From Leclercia adecarboxylata (GTDB lineage: Bacteria > Pseudomonadota > Gammaproteobacteria > Enterobacterales > Enterobacteriaceae): 64,000 nucleotides of DNA. Below, one piece after another: positions 45,375 to 55,322 of the stretch. Positions within the stretch are counted from its first letter, which is position 1; every line of letters starts with the position of its first letter. The position numbers and the translations under genes are program-made. The stretch spans positions 2,852,001 to 2,916,000 of the forward strand of contig NZ_CP040889.1 in NCBI RefSeq assembly GCF_006171285.1. The letters are read 5' to 3'. Under the pieces are notes generated by a model. The model ran no database searches and was not told the origin of the DNA. It saw nothing but the letters and a program-made list of their open reading frames with translations.

Positions 45375-46745
45375 TTAGTGCGCTTTTACCGCTTTGGCAT
45401 TTTTCTGTTTACACATGTAGCCCACGCCGAGGATCACAATCCAGACCGGGATCAGGTAGACCGAAATAGCCATGCCTGGGGTCATCAGCATGATAACCAG
45501 TACGGCTGCCATGAACAGCAGGCAAACCCAGTTACCCAGCGGGTAGAGCAGGGCAGGGAAGCGTGTTTTCACGCCCTGCTGCTGCTTGGCACGACGGAAC
45601 TTCATGTGCGCCAGGCTAATCATCGCCCAGTTGATCACCAGAGCAGATACCACCAGCGCCATCAGCAGGCCGAAGGCCGATTCCGGTGCCAGGTAGTTGA
45701 TCAGCACGCACAGTGCGGTCACCACAGCCGACACGATAATGGTATTCACCGGCACGCCACGCTTATCCACGTTGAGCAGCGCTTTCGGGGCGTTGCCCTG
45801 CTGGGCCAGGCCGAACAGCATACGGCTGTTACAGTAAACGCAGCTGTTGTAAACCGACAGTGCCGCGGTCAGTACCACCACGTTCAGCGCGTTCGCCACG
45901 AAGGTGTCGCCCAGCTCGTGGAAGATCAGGACAAACGGGCTGGTGTCAGCGGTAACGCGGGTCCACGGCAGCAGCGAGAGCAGCACGGCCAGCGAGCCCA
46001 CATAGAAGATCAGGATACGGTAGATAACCTGGTTAGTGGCTTTCGGGATGCTCTGCTCCGGGTTGTCGGCTTCCGCAGCGGTGATACCCACCAGTTCCAG
46101 ACCGCCGAAGGAGAACATGATGATCGCCATCATCATCACCAGCCCGGTCATGCCGTGCGGCAGGAAGCCGCCCTGATCCCAGAGGTTGCTCACGGAAGCC
46201 TGCGGGCCGCCGTTGCCGCTGAACAGCAGCCAGCCGCCGAACAGGATCATTGCCACAACCGCGATAACTTTAATAATGGCGAACCAGAACTCCATCTCCC
46301 CGAACACTTTGACGTTGGTCAGGTTGATGGCGTTGATCACCACAAAGAAGACCGCCGCTGAGGCCCAGGTTGGGATTTCAGGCCACCAGAACTGGATGTA
46401 TTTCCCGACCGCGGTCAGTTCCGCCATCGCGACAAGGACGTACAGCACCCAGTAGTTCCAGCCGGACGCAAAACCGGCAAAGCTACCCCAGTATTTGTAA
46501 GCAAAATGGCTGAAGGAACCGGCTACCGGCTCTTCGACCACCATTTCACCCAGCTGACGCATAATAAGGAATGCAATAAAACCGGCAATGGCGTAGCCCA
46601 GAATAATTCCCGGACCGGCAGACTGAATGACCGATGCGCTACCCAGGAACAGGCCTGTGCCAATAGCGCCACCAAGAGCAATAAGCTGTATATGGCGGTT
46701 TTTGAGGCCGCGCTTTAGCTGATCGCCGTGCTGTTGACCTTCCAT
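45375..46745 (-). CDS. aroP: Aromatic amino acid permease AroP
   Basis: A protein of 456 residues with 12 membrane helices, in the amino acid-polyamine-organocation superfamily. It starts MEGQQHGDQLKRGLKNRHIQ, and the GGAIGTGLFLGSA loop in TM1 is the family substrate-binding motif. It imports phenylalanine, tyrosine and tryptophan by proton symport. In E. coli it is repressed by TyrR, and a TyrR-like box lies upstream here. It is divergent from pdhR. Confidence 0.97.
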   Translation of the reverse strand: MEGQQHGDQLKRGLKNRHIQLIALGGAIGTGLFLGSASVIQSAGPGIILGYAIAGFIAFLIMRQLGEMVVEEPVAGSFSHFAYKYWGSFAGFASGWNYWVLYVLVAMAELTAVGKYIQFWWPEIPTWASAAVFFVVINAINLTNVKVFGEMEFWFAIIKVIAVVAMILFGGWLLFSGNGGPQASVSNLWDQGGFLPHGMTGLVMMMAIIMFSFGGLELVGITAAEADNPEQSIPKATNQVIYRILIFYVGSLAVLLSLLPWTRVTADTSPFVLIFHELGDTFVANALNVVVLTAALSVYNSCVYCNSRMLFGLAQQGNAPKALLNVDKRGVPVNTIIVSAVVTALCVLINYLAPESAFGLLMALVVSALVINWAMISLAHMKFRRAKQQQGVKTRFPALLYPLGNWVCLLFMAAVLVIMLMTPGMAISVYLIPVWIVILGVGYMCKQKNAKAVKAH

Positions 46746-46811
46746 TATAAAACCTCGTGTGTGGTTGTTATGTTCACGCTCGGGCGTGTGTAATTATGAA
46801 ATTCCATTTCA

Positions 46812-46829
46812 TGTATTTATAAGTTTACG
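46812..46829. promoter_or_regulatory. Candidate TyrR box upstream of aroP
   Basis: TGTATT-N6-TTTACG (46812-46829) resembles the TyrR consensus TGTAAA-N6-TTTACA with three mismatches, 67 bases upstream of aroP. TyrR control of aroP is known in E. coli; the site call is by eye. Confidence 0.45.
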
Positions 46830-47234
46830 GTTCAATTGGCTGAAATAAACGGATGTGTCTTCCGTAATCGGAAGAATAGTGGTAAGCGACAGCGAATGCA
46901 CCTGCTTTATGCGAGGAGAAAGCGAGTTCGAATAAAAAGAAAGCATTTGTAAATCGTCCCGTTTAAGTCCCTTTATCAACCTATAGAATAAAAATGCTCC
47001 ATAAGTGGGCAGATTTTCATTTTTTACTCCGCTAAATCGGTTCAGATCGCACTTTCCACCGTTTCATTAAAGTTAAAACTGCCTCTTTTGGGGTAATCAA
47101 TTCATTTGTGCAGAGTTACATTTTTGAAACGTTATTTCTGTAAGGTTGTTAAAATAAGCAGGGTTTAATGATTTCAATCAAAACCAATATGGACACAAGG
47201 TGAATACTTTGTTACTTTAGCGATACGAACATGA
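46830..47234. other. Non-coding region between aroP and pdhR
   Basis: About 400 bases without a gene I can support. It holds a 7-base hairpin TCTTCCG/CGGAAGA (46858-46875) without a T-run and an AT-rich stretch (about 46980-47200). The pdhR promoter must lie near its right end. Confidence 0.5.
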
Positions 47235-47251
47235 AATTGGTAAGACCAATT
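47235..47251 (+). promoter_or_regulatory. PdhR operator
   Basis: AATTGGTAAGACCAATT (47235-47251) is a perfect match to the PdhR site ATTGGT-N3-ACCAAT. It lies 33 bases upstream of pdhR, as in E. coli, where PdhR represses its own operon until pyruvate is bound. Confidence 0.93.
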
Positions 47252-47283
47252 GACTCCGGGCAAAAAGGCGTAAGACAGGGAAT

Positions 47284-48048
47284 ATGGCCTACAGCAAAAT
47301 TCGCCAACCAAAATTATCCGATGTGATTGAGCAGCAGCTGGAGTTTTTGATCCTTGAGGGGACCCTGCGCCCCGGTGAAAAACTACCACCTGAACGCGAA
47401 CTGGCTAAACAGTTCGACGTTTCCCGTCCCTCGCTGCGTGAGGCGATCCAACGCCTCGAAGCCAAGGGCCTTCTGCTTCGTCGCCAGGGTGGCGGAACCT
47501 TTGTGCAAAACAGCCTGTGGCAGAGTTTCAGCGACCCGTTAGTGGAGCTGCTCTCCGACCACCCAGAATCCCAGTTTGATCTGCTTGAGACCCGTCACGC
47601 GCTTGAAGGCATCGCGGCCTATTACGCGGCGCTGCGCAGCAATGATGCCGATCGCGAGCGTATCCGCGAGCTGCATCAGGCCATCGAACGGGCCCAGGAA
47701 TCCGGCGATCTCGACGCCGAATCCGACGCCGTTGTCCAGTATCAAATTGCCGTCACCGAAGCTGCCCACAACGTGGTGCTACTCCATCTGCTACGCTGCA
47801 TGGAGCCAATGCTTGCCCAAAACGTTCGTCAGAATTTTGAATTGTTGTATGCCCGCCGGGAGATGCTTCCGCTGGTCAGCAACCATCGCACCCGAATCTT
47901 CGAGGCGATAATGGCCGGGGAGCCGGAGCAGGCGCGTGAAGCGTCGCACCGTCACCTGGCTTTCATTGAGGAAATCTTGCTGGACCGCAGCCGTGAACAG
48001 TCGCGTCGCGAACGTTCATTACGCCGCATACAGCAACGAAAGGATTAA
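47284..48048 (+). CDS. pdhR: PdhR, pyruvate-responsive repressor
   Basis: A protein of 254 residues, the E. coli length, starting [20 protein letters not shown]. An N-terminal GntR winged helix (about 9-77, [21 protein letters not shown]) is followed by an FCD effector domain that binds pyruvate. It represses pdhR-aceEF-lpd and respiratory genes. It is the first gene of the pyruvate dehydrogenase operon. Confidence 0.98.
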   Translation: MAYSKIRQPKLSDVIEQQLEFLILEGTLRPGEKLPPERELAKQFDVSRPSLREAIQRLEAKGLLLRRQGGGTFVQNSLWQSFSDPLVELLSDHPESQFDLLETRHALEGIAAYYAALRSNDADRERIRELHQAIERAQESGDLDAESDAVVQYQIAVTEAAHNVVLLHLLRCMEPMLAQNVRQNFELLYARREMLPLVSNHRTRIFEAIMAGEPEQAREASHRHLAFIEEILLDRSREQSRRERSLRRIQQRKD

Positions 48049-48082
48049 GCGCCAGTTTTTTAGAGCGCGGCAACTAAACGCA

Positions 48083-48251
48083 GAACCTGTCTTATTGCGC
48101 TTTTAGTTTTCGAAATAGTTCGGGTTGTATCGCGGCGGCAAGCGCGCGAATCCCCAGGAGCATAGTTAACTATGTGACTGGGGTGAGGAAGCGCAGCCAA
48201 CAAAGAGACAGCCTGAAATATGAAGAAAAGAAAGTGCAATGGGACAGGTTC
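48083..48251. repeat. ERIC (IRU) intergenic repeat with extended inverted ends
   Basis: The central part (about 48147-48186, GAATCCCCAGGAG ... GTGACTGGGGTGAG) is the well-known ERIC core. The element is an imperfect palindrome centred on ATAGTTAACTAT (48162-48173), and the pairing extends outward to GAACCTGT (48083-48090) and ACAGGTTC (48244-48251). It would fold into one long hairpin within the pdhR-aceE message. The outer limits are set by the inverted ends and exceed the usual 127-base ERIC unit. Confidence 0.85.
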
Positions 48252-48290
48252 CAGACAAATCAACGTATTAGATAGATAAGGAATACCCCC

Positions 48291-50954
48291 ATGTCAGAAC
48301 GTCTCCAAAATGACGTGGATCCGATCGAAACTCGCGACTGGCAACAGGCGATCGAATCGGTCATCCGTGAAGAAGGTGTTGAGCGCGCTCAGTATCTGAT
48401 TGAACAGATGCTTTCTGAAGCCCGCAAAGGCGGTGTGAAAGTAGCTGCAGGTGCAGGGGCTAACAACTACGTAAACACGATTGCCGTCGAAGACGAACCG
48501 GAATACCCGGGCAATCTGGATCTGGAACGCCGCATCCGTTCTGCAATTCGCTGGAACGCCATCATGACCGTTCTGCGCGCGTCCAAAAAAGATCTGGAGC
48601 TGGGCGGCCACATGGCTTCCTTCCAGTCTTCCGCAACCGTTTATGAAGTGTGCTTTAACCACTTCTTCCGCGCGCGCACCGAGAAAGACGGCGGCGACCT
48701 GGTGTACTTCCAGGGCCACATCTCTCCGGGCGTCTACGCACGTGCGTTCCTGGAAGGTCGTCTGACTGAAGAGCAGATGAACAACTTCCGTCAGGAAGTT
48801 CACGGTAAAGGTCTGTCTTCTTATCCGCACCCGAAACTGATGCCAGAATTCTGGCAGTTCCCGACCGTATCTATGGGTCTGGGTCCAATCGGTGCGATCT
48901 ACCAGGCTAAATTCCTGAAATATCTGGAACACCGTGGCCTGAAAGACACCTCCCAGCAGACCGTATACGCCTTCCTGGGCGACGGCGAGATGGATGAGCC
49001 AGAATCTAAAGGTGCGATCACCATCGCAACCCGTGAGAAGCTGGACAACCTCTGCTTCATCATCAACTGTAACCTGCAGCGTCTGGATGGTCCGGTAACC
49101 GGTAACGGCAAGATCATCAACGAACTGGAAGGCATCTTCGCAGGTGCTGGCTGGAACGTGATTAAAGTCATGTGGGGCGGTCGTTGGGATGAGCTGCTGC
49201 GTAAAGACACCAGCGGTAAACTGCTCCAGCTGATGCAGGAAACCGTTGACGGCGACTACCAGACCTTCAAATCCAAAGACGGTGCCTATGTACGTGAGCA
49301 CTTCTTCGGTAAATACCCTGAGACCGCAGCCCTGGTTGCAGACTGGACTGACGATCAGATCTGGGCCCTGAACCGTGGTGGTCACGATCCGAAGAAAGTC
49401 TACGCTGCACTGAAAAAAGCGCAGGACACCAAAGGCAAAGCAACTGTAATCCTGGCGCATACCGTTAAAGGTTATGGCATGGGTGACACTGCCGAAGGTA
49501 AAAACATCGCGCACCAGGTTAAGAAAATGAACATGGACGGCGTGCGTTATATCCGCGACCGTTTCAACGTTCCAGTGACCGACGAGCAGGTTGAAAACCT
49601 CTCTTACATCACCTTCCCGGAAGGTTCTGAAGAGCACACCTATCTGCACGCCCAGCGTCAGAAGCTGAACGGCTACCTGCCGTCTCGCCAGGTGAACTTC
49701 ACTGAGAAACTGGAACTGCCAGCGCTGGAAGACTTCTCTCAGCTGCTGGAAGAGCAGAACAAAGAGATCTCCACCACTATCGCCTTCGTGCGTGCCCTGA
49801 ACGTGATGCTGAAGAACAAGTCGATCAAAGATCGTCTGGTTCCAATCATCGCTGACGAAGCGCGTACCTTTGGTATGGAAGGTCTGTTCCGTCAGATCGG
49901 TATCTACAGCCCGAACGGTCAGCAGTACACCCCGCAGGACCGCGAGCAGGTTGCATACTACAAAGAAGACGAGAAAGGTCAGATCCTGCAGGAAGGTATC
50001 AACGAGCTGGGCGCAGGCGCATCCTGGCTGGCTGCTGCGACCTCTTACAGCACCAACAACCTGCCGATGATCCCGTTCTACATCTACTACTCCATGTTCG
50101 GTTTCCAGCGTATCGGTGACCTGTGCTGGCAGGCTGGCGACCAACAGGCTCGCGGCTTCCTGGTAGGGGGTACTTCCGGTCGTACGACCCTGAACGGTGA
50201 AGGTCTGCAGCACGAAGATGGTCACAGCCACATTCAGTCTCTGACTATCCCTAACTGTATCTCTTACGACCCGTCTTACGCGTACGAAGTGGCAGTCATC
50301 ATGCATGACGGTCTGACCCGTATGTACGGTGAAGCGCAAGAGAACATTTACTACTACATCACCACCCTGAACGAAAACTACCATATGCCGGCTATGCCAG
50401 CAGGTGCCGAGGAAGGTATCCGTAAAGGTATCTACAAACTCGAAACCATCGAAGGTAGCAAAGGTAAAGTTCAGCTGCTGGGCTCCGGTTCTATCCTGCG
50501 TCACGTCCGTGAAGCAGCGCAGATCCTGGCGAACGACTACGGCGTAGGTTCTGACGTGTACAGCGTCACCTCCTTCACCGAACTGGCGCGTGATGGCCAG
50601 GATTGCGAGCGCTGGAACATGCTGCACCCACTGGAAACTCCACGCGTTCCTTACATCGCTCAGGTGATGAACGACGCGCCAGCGGTGGCGTCTACTGACT
50701 ATATGAAACTGTTCGCTGAGCAGGTTCGTACTTACGTTCCAGCTGATGATTATCGCGTACTGGGTACTGACGGCTTCGGTCGTTCTGACAGCCGCGAAAA
50801 CCTGCGTCACCACTTCGAAGTTGATGCTTCTTACGTGGTTGTAGCAGCACTGGGCGAACTGGCTAAACGTGGCGAAATCGATAAGAAAGTGGTTGCGGAA
50901 GCAATTACCAAATTCAACATCGATGCAGAAAAAGTTAACCCGCGTCTGGCGTAA
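48291..50954 (+). CDS. aceE: Pyruvate dehydrogenase E1 component
   Basis: A protein of 887 residues, the E. coli length. It decarboxylates pyruvate with thiamine diphosphate and passes the acetyl group to lipoyl-AceF. The ThDP/Mg motif [12 protein letters not shown] (near 230-241) ... NLQRLDG is present in this homodimeric-type E1. The start follows TAAGGA; the operon continues into aceF after 14 bases. Codon use is strongly biased, as expected of a highly expressed gene. Confidence 0.99.
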   Translation: MSERLQNDVDPIETRDWQQAIESVIREEGVERAQYLIEQMLSEARKGGVKVAAGAGANNYVNTIAVEDEPEYPGNLDLERRIRSAIRWNAIMTVLRASKKDLELGGHMASFQSSATVYEVCFNHFFRARTEKDGGDLVYFQGHISPGVYARAFLEGRLTEEQMNNFRQEVHGKGLSSYPHPKLMPEFWQFPTVSMGLGPIGAIYQAKFLKYLEHRGLKDTSQQTVYAFLGDGEMDEPESKGAITIATREKLDNLCFIINCNLQRLDGPVTGNGKIINELEGIFAGAGWNVIKVMWGGRWDELLRKDTSGKLLQLMQETVDGDYQTFKSKDGAYVREHFFGKYPETAALVADWTDDQIWALNRGGHDPKKVYAALKKAQDTKGKATVILAHTVKGYGMGDTAEGKNIAHQVKKMNMDGVRYIRDRFNVPVTDEQVENLSYITFPEGSEEHTYLHAQRQKLNGYLPSRQVNFTEKLELPALEDFSQLLEEQNKEISTTIAFVRALNVMLKNKSIKDRLVPIIADEARTFGMEGLFRQIGIYSPNGQQYTPQDREQVAYYKEDEKGQILQEGINELGAGASWLAAATSYSTNNLPMIPFYIYYSMFGFQRIGDLCWQAGDQQARGFLVGGTSGRTTLNGEGLQHEDGHSHIQSLTIPNCISYDPSYAYEVAVIMHDGLTRMYGEAQENIYYYITTLNENYHMPAMPAGAEEGIRKGIYKLETIEGSKGKVQLLGSGSILRHVREAAQILANDYGVGSDVYSVTSFTELARDGQDCERWNMLHPLETPRVPYIAQVMNDAPAVASTDYMKLFAEQVRTYVPADDYRVLGTDGFGRSDSRENLRHHFEVDASYVVVAALGELAKRGEIDKKVVAEAITKFNIDAEKVNPRLA

Positions 50955-50968
50955 GAGGTAAAAGAATA

Positions 50969-52861
50969 ATGGCTATCGAAATCAATGTACCGGACATCGG
51001 GGCTGATGAAGTTGAAATCACCGAGATCCTGGTCAAAGTAGGCGACAAAGTTGAAGCTGAACAGTCGCTGATCACCGTAGAAGGCGACAAAGCCTCTATG
51101 GAAGTCCCGTCTCCTCAGGCTGGCATCGTCAAAGAGATCAAAGTCTCTGTGGGCGATAAAACCGAGACTGGCAAACTGATCATGATTTTCGATTCCGCCG
51201 ACGGTGCAGCAGCTGCTGCACCTGCGCAGGAAGAGAAGAAAGAAGCTGCTCCGGCTGCCGCTGCTCCAGCAGCTGCCGCGGCAGCGAAAGAAGTTAACGT
51301 GCCTGACATCGGCGGTGACGAAGTTGAAGTCACTGAAATCCTGGTGAAAGTGGGCGATACCGTTGCGGCTGAGCAGTCACTGATCACCGTAGAAGGCGAC
51401 AAAGCCTCTATGGAAGTGCCTGCGCCGTTCGCGGGTACCGTTAAAGAGATCAAGATCAACACCGGTGACAAAGTCTCTACCGGCTCCCTGATCATGGTCT
51501 TCGAAGTGGCGGGCGCTGAAGGCGCTGCGGCTCCAGCGAAAGCGGAAGCTGCTCCGGCACAGGCCGCTGCACCAGCAGCCGCTGGCGGCGCGAAAGACGT
51601 TAACGTACCTGACATCGGCGGTGACGAAGTTGAAGTGACCGAAGTGATGGTGAAAGTGGGCGACAAAGTTGCCGCTGAACAGTCACTGATCACCGTTGAA
51701 GGCGACAAAGCTTCTATGGAAGTTCCTGCGCCATTCGCCGGTACCGTTAAAGAGATCAAAATCAGCACCGGCGACAAAGTCTCTACCGGTTCCCTGATTA
51801 TGGTCTTCGAAGTAGAAGGCGCTGCGCCTGCAGCAGCTCCGGCTGCCGCTGCTGCTGCTGCACCGGCTCAGGCGGCTAAACCTGCTGCTGCTCCGGCTGC
51901 TAAAGCGGAAGGCAAATCTGAGTTTGCTGAAAACGACGCTTACGTCCACGCTACCCCACTGATTCGTCGCCTGGCGCGTGAATTCGGTGTGAACCTGGCG
52001 AAAGTGAAAGGGACTGGCCGTAAAGGTCGTATCCTGCGCGAAGACGTTCAGGCTTACGTTAAAGAAGCGGTGAAACGCGCTGAAGCGGCTCCTGCTGCTG
52101 CCACCGGCGGCGGTATCCCGGGCATGCTGCCATGGCCGAAAGTGGACTTCAGCAAGTTCGGCGAAATCGAAGAAGTGGAACTGGGCCGTATCCAGAAAAT
52201 CTCTGGTGCCAACCTGAGCCGTAACTGGGTGATGATCCCGCACGTTACGCACTTCGACAAAACCGATATCACCGATCTGGAAGCGTTCCGTAAACAGCAG
52301 AACGCCGAAGCTGAGAAGCGTAAACTGGACGTGAAATTCACCCCAGTGGTCTTCATCATGAAAGCCGTTGCTGCGGCACTTGAGCAAATGCCACGCTTCA
52401 ACAGCTCCCTGTCCGAAGATGGCCAGAAGCTGACGCTGAAGAAATACATCAACATCGGTGTTGCGGTTGATACGCCAAATGGTCTGGTTGTTCCGGTCTT
52501 CAAAGACGTGAACAAGAAGAGCATCACTGAGCTGTCCCGTGAACTGACCGTGATCTCCAAGAAAGCGCGTGATGGCAAGCTGACTGCTGGCGAAATGCAG
52601 GGCGGTTGCTTCACCATCTCCAGCATCGGCGGCCTGGGTACTACCCACTTCGCGCCGATTGTTAACGCGCCGGAAGTGGCGATCCTGGGTGTGTCCAAGT
52701 CCGCGATGGAGCCGGTATGGAATGGCAAAGAGTTCATGCCGCGTCTGATGATGCCAATCTCTCTGTCCTTCGACCACCGCGTGATCGACGGTGCTGATGG
52801 TGCTCGCTTCATTACCATCATCAACAACACCCTGAGCGACATTCGCCGCCTGGTGATGTAA
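50969..52861 (+). CDS. aceF: Pyruvate dehydrogenase E2 component (dihydrolipoamide acetyltransferase)
   Basis: A protein of 630 residues, the E. coli length. Three N-terminal lipoyl domains, each with a lipoyl-lysine motif EGDKASME, are joined by Ala/Pro-rich linkers; then come a peripheral subunit-binding domain (about 325-360, [16 protein letters not shown]) and the catalytic domain with the C-terminal [13 protein letters not shown] motif. It forms the 24-mer core of the complex. An intrinsic terminator follows at 52868. Confidence 0.99.
   Translation: MAIEINVPDIGADEVEITEILVKVGDKVEAEQSLITVEGDKASMEVPSPQAGIVKEIKVSVGDKTETGKLIMIFDSADGAAAAAPAQEEKKEAAPAAAAPAAAAAAKEVNVPDIGGDEVEVTEILVKVGDTVAAEQSLITVEGDKASMEVPAPFAGTVKEIKINTGDKVSTGSLIMVFEVAGAEGAAAPAKAEAAPAQAAAPAAAGGAKDVNVPDIGGDEVEVTEVMVKVGDKVAAEQSLITVEGDKASMEVPAPFAGTVKEIKISTGDKVSTGSLIMVFEVEGAAPAAAPAAAAAAAPAQAAKPAAAPAAKAEGKSEFAENDAYVHATPLIRRLAREFGVNLAKVKGTGRKGRILREDVQAYVKEAVKRAEAAPAAATGGGIPGMLPWPKVDFSKFGEIEEVELGRIQKISGANLSRNWVMIPHVTHFDKTDITDLEAFRKQQNAEAEKRKLDVKFTPVVFIMKAVAAALEQMPRFNSSLSEDGQKLTLKKYINIGVAVDTPNGLVVPVFKDVNKKSITELSRELTVISKKARDGKLTAGEMQGGCFTISSIGGLGTTHFAPIVNAPEVAILGVSKSAMEPVWNGKEFMPRLMMPISLSFDHRVIDGADGARFITIINNTLSDIRRLVM
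51293..51824 (+). repeat. Near-identical tandem lipoyl-domain coding repeats in aceF
   Basis: Lipoyl domains 2 (from 51293) and 3 (from 51599) are offset by 306 bases and are nearly identical at DNA level over about 220 bases; domain 1 (from about 50981) is more diverged. This is the normal three-lipoyl arrangement and not a mobile repeat. Confidence 0.85.
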
Positions 52862-52867
52862 TCGAAG

Positions 52868-52892
52868 AGCCGGCCTGACGGCCGGCTTTTTT
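52868..52892 (+). terminator. aceF terminator
   Basis: Arms AGCCGGC (52868-52874) and GCCGGCT (52881-52887) with a closing C-G pair, then six T (52887-52892). It lies between aceF and lpd, so lpd can be made both by read-through and from its own promoter. Confidence 0.88.
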
Positions 52893-52952
52893 CTGGTAAT
52901 CTCATGAAGTTTGTGTGGTTATTAGCGAAAGCGACAATTCGTGAGCCGTTTG

Positions 52953-52984
52953 TTGTTTCAAAATTGTTAACAATTTTGTAAACT
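52953..52984 (+). promoter_or_regulatory. lpd promoter region with perfect 18-base palindrome
   Basis: AAAATTGTTAACAATTTT (52960-52977) is a perfect palindrome followed by GTAAACT. GTTAA-N6-GTAA here resembles an ArcA-type repeat, and lpd has its own ArcA-controlled promoter at this position in E. coli. The -10 is probably TAAACT (52979-52984); no strong -35 is evident. Confidence 0.55.
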
Positions 52985-53036
52985 GCGGGCGGATTGAACG
53001 ACCCGGTGGACGACGGGTATAAATTAAGAGGTCATG

Positions 53037-54461
53037 ATGAGCACAGAAATCAAAACTCAGGTCGTAGTACTTGGGGCAGGCCCGGCAGGTTATTCCGCAG
53101 CATTCCGTGCCGCGGATTTAGGTCTGGAAACCGTCATCGTAGAGCGTTACAACACCCTCGGCGGTGTTTGTCTGAACGTCGGCTGTATCCCTTCTAAAGC
53201 GCTGCTGCACGTTGCTAAAGTTATCGAAGAAGCCAAAGCGCTGGCTGAGCACGGTATCGTCTTCGGCGAGCCGAAAACCGATATCGACAAAATTCGTACC
53301 TGGAAAGAGAAAGTTATCACCCAACTGACCGGTGGTCTGGCCGGTATGGCCAAAGGCCGTAAAGTGAAAGTGGTAAACGGTCTGGGTAAATTTACCGGGG
53401 CAAACACCCTGGAAGTGGAAGGCGAAAACGGCAAAACCGTAATTAACTTCGACAACGCGATCATCGCGGCGGGCTCCCGTCCGATCGAACTGCCGTTCAT
53501 TCCACATGAAGATCCGCGCGTGTGGGATTCCACCGACGCGCTGGAACTGAAAACCGTTCCAAAACGCCTGCTGGTTATGGGTGGCGGTATCATCGGTCTG
53601 GAAATGGGTACCGTGTACCATGCGCTGGGTTCAGAGATTGACGTGGTTGAAATGTTCGACCAGGTTATCCCGGCTGCTGACAAAGACATCGTTAAAGTCT
53701 TCACCAAACGCATCAGCAAGAAGTTCAACCTGATGCTGGAAACCAAAGTGACTGCCGTTGAAGCGAAAGAAGACGGTATTTACGTTTCCATGGAAGGCAA
53801 AAAAGCCCCTGCGGAAGCACAGCGTTATGACGCGGTGCTGGTGGCTATCGGTCGTGTACCGAACGGTAAAAACCTCAATGCAGGTGCAGCGGGCGTGGAA
53901 GTTGACGACCGCGGCTTTATCCGCGTTGATAAACAGCTGCGCACCAACGTGCCGCACATCTTTGCTATCGGCGATATCGTCGGTCAGCCAATGCTGGCAC
54001 ACAAAGGTGTTCACGAAGGCCACGTTGCCGCAGAAGTTATCGCCGGCATGAAGCACTACTTCGACCCGAAAGTGATCCCATCTATCGCGTACACCGAGCC
54101 AGAAGTTGCATGGGTTGGTCTGACCGAGAAAGAAGCGAAAGAGAAAGGCATCAGCTACGAAACCGCCACCTTCCCGTGGGCTGCTTCTGGCCGTGCTATC
54201 GCTTCCGACTGCGCAGATGGTATGACCAAACTGATCTTCGACAAAGAGACTCACCGTGTGATCGGTGGTGCGATTGTCGGCACCAACGGCGGCGAGCTGC
54301 TGGGTGAGATCGGCCTGGCGATCGAAATGGGCTGTGACGCTGAAGACATCGCGCTGACCATCCACGCTCACCCGACTCTGCACGAGTCAGTTGGCCTGGC
54401 GGCAGAAGTGTTTGAAGGCAGCATCACCGACCTGCCAAACGCGAAAGCGAAGAAGAAGTAA
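53037..54461 (+). CDS. lpd: Dihydrolipoamide dehydrogenase (E3)
   Basis: A protein of 474 residues from the second of two adjacent ATG codons (53037); AAGAGG at 53026-53031 is better spaced from it than from 53034. It is an FAD disulfide oxidoreductase. The FAD loop VLGAGPAGYSAAFRAAD (11-27), redox pair Cys45 and Cys50 (GGVCLNVGC), NAD motif GGGIIGLEMG and the C-terminal catalytic HAHPTLHE are present. It serves pyruvate and 2-oxoglutarate dehydrogenases and the glycine cleavage system. Confidence 0.99.
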   Translation: MSTEIKTQVVVLGAGPAGYSAAFRAADLGLETVIVERYNTLGGVCLNVGCIPSKALLHVAKVIEEAKALAEHGIVFGEPKTDIDKIRTWKEKVITQLTGGLAGMAKGRKVKVVNGLGKFTGANTLEVEGENGKTVINFDNAIIAAGSRPIELPFIPHEDPRVWDSTDALELKTVPKRLLVMGGGIIGLEMGTVYHALGSEIDVVEMFDQVIPAADKDIVKVFTKRISKKFNLMLETKVTAVEAKEDGIYVSMEGKKAPAEAQRYDAVLVAIGRVPNGKNLNAGAAGVEVDDRGFIRVDKQLRTNVPHIFAIGDIVGQPMLAHKGVHEGHVAAEVIAGMKHYFDPKVIPSIAYTEPEVAWVGLTEKEAKEKGISYETATFPWAASGRAIASDCADGMTKLIFDKETHRVIGGAIVGTNGGELLGEIGLAIEMGCDAEDIALTIHAHPTLHESVGLAAEVFEGSITDLPNAKAKKK

Positions 54462-54474
54462 TTCTTCCGGCATG

Positions 54475-54504
54475 AAAAAAGCGGCTCAAGAGCCGCTTTT
54501 TTTT
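54475..54504. terminator. Terminator between lpd and the DUF2950 gene (bidirectional)
   Basis: Arms GCGGCT (54481-54486) and AGCCGC (54491-54496), flanked by six A on the left and eight T on the right, so it can stop both convergent transcripts. Confidence 0.9.
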
Positions 54505-54516
54505 ATGCCTGAAAGA

Positions 54517-55311
54517 TTACTGGGCGACCAGCTGCCAGCGGTCGTCCGGTTTAAACGCCGACATCGCTTTCGCTTCCTCTGCCGACTTCTCGCCGAGATT
54601 CGCCTGCCACACCCGATCGTCGCCGTTGATCATAAAGCTCATCACCCCGGTTTCGCCGTAGCTTACCGGCCAGGCGATCATCGCGAAGCCTGATTTGGTA
54701 TCCGGCAGAATACGGAAGTGATAGCCGTGATAACCCTGACCGGGCTCTTTCGGGCTGAAGGCCGGGCCAAGCGGGCTGGGCGCTTCGCCAGGTTTTACCG
54801 GCCAGTACAGGCCATCTTTTTTGCCCTCGCTGCTGACAATCTTCTGCGCGTAGTGCGTGGTGAGGGCGTAGTAGCTGTCCTGGGCATCCACATAGGCATG
54901 CAGCGCTTCAATGGCGGCGAGCTCGTTGCGACCCACCTCGCGATTCAGGATCTCCTCTTTGGCTTCCTGCATGTCGAAATGCCAGCCTTTGTCGGTTTTC
55001 ACCACCGGGATCGGCAGCTGCCAGTGGTACTCCCCGACGGTCAGCCATGCCATGTCGCCGTCTATCACCGTATGGTGGTTTACCTGCCAGTCGCGTTTAA
55101 AGCGATCCACGGCCTCGGGGTCGACGCCATCCGCCGGTAAGAAGCTGCGCCAGTCTTCTCCGAGAAGGTCGCCCAGCGCCGTTTCGTTCTGCTCGTTGAT
55201 GGCTTTTGCCAGCGCATCGGTCGCCTGTTCGGGCGTGCTGAAATGGTGTTGGGCAAAGACGCCGGTCGATACCATGAACAACATCATTCCGCTGAGTAGT
55301 TTACTTTTCAT
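54517..55311 (-). CDS. DUF2950 family exported protein
   Basis: A protein of 264 residues with an N-terminal signal peptide (MKSKLLSGMMLFMVSTGVFA, cleavage probably after Ala20). The rest matches what I recall of the DUF2950 family: a YALTTHYAQKI-like segment, GYHFRIL and FMINGDDRVWQANLG near the C-terminus. Function is unknown; it is likely periplasmic. It lies 11 bases downstream of the DUF3300 gene on the same strand, so the two are probably one operon. E. coli K-12 has no close relative that I recognise here. Confidence 0.8.
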   Translation of the reverse strand: MKSKLLSGMMLFMVSTGVFAQHHFSTPEQATDALAKAINEQNETALGDLLGEDWRSFLPADGVDPEAVDRFKRDWQVNHHTVIDGDMAWLTVGEYHWQLPIPVVKTDKGWHFDMQEAKEEILNREVGRNELAAIEALHAYVDAQDSYYALTTHYAQKIVSSEGKKDGLYWPVKPGEAPSPLGPAFSPKEPGQGYHGYHFRILPDTKSGFAMIAWPVSYGETGVMSFMINGDDRVWQANLGEKSAEEAKAMSAFKPDDRWQLVAQ

Positions 55312-55322
55312 TGTCGTCTCCC

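Noticed and set aside
45378..46361. Plus-strand open frame of 327 codons opposite aroP
   Set aside because: His/Gln/Asp-rich translation is the mirror of hydrophobic helices in AroP; not a gene.
48294..50813. Minus-strand open frame of 839 codons opposite aceE
   Set aside because: It mirrors aceE over almost its whole length. Strong codon bias in highly expressed genes removes antisense stop codons; the protein resembles no family I know.
50981..51824. Tandem repeats as a possible mobile or CRISPR-like array
   Set aside because: They encode the three lipoyl domains of AceF in frame, a normal feature of this enzyme.
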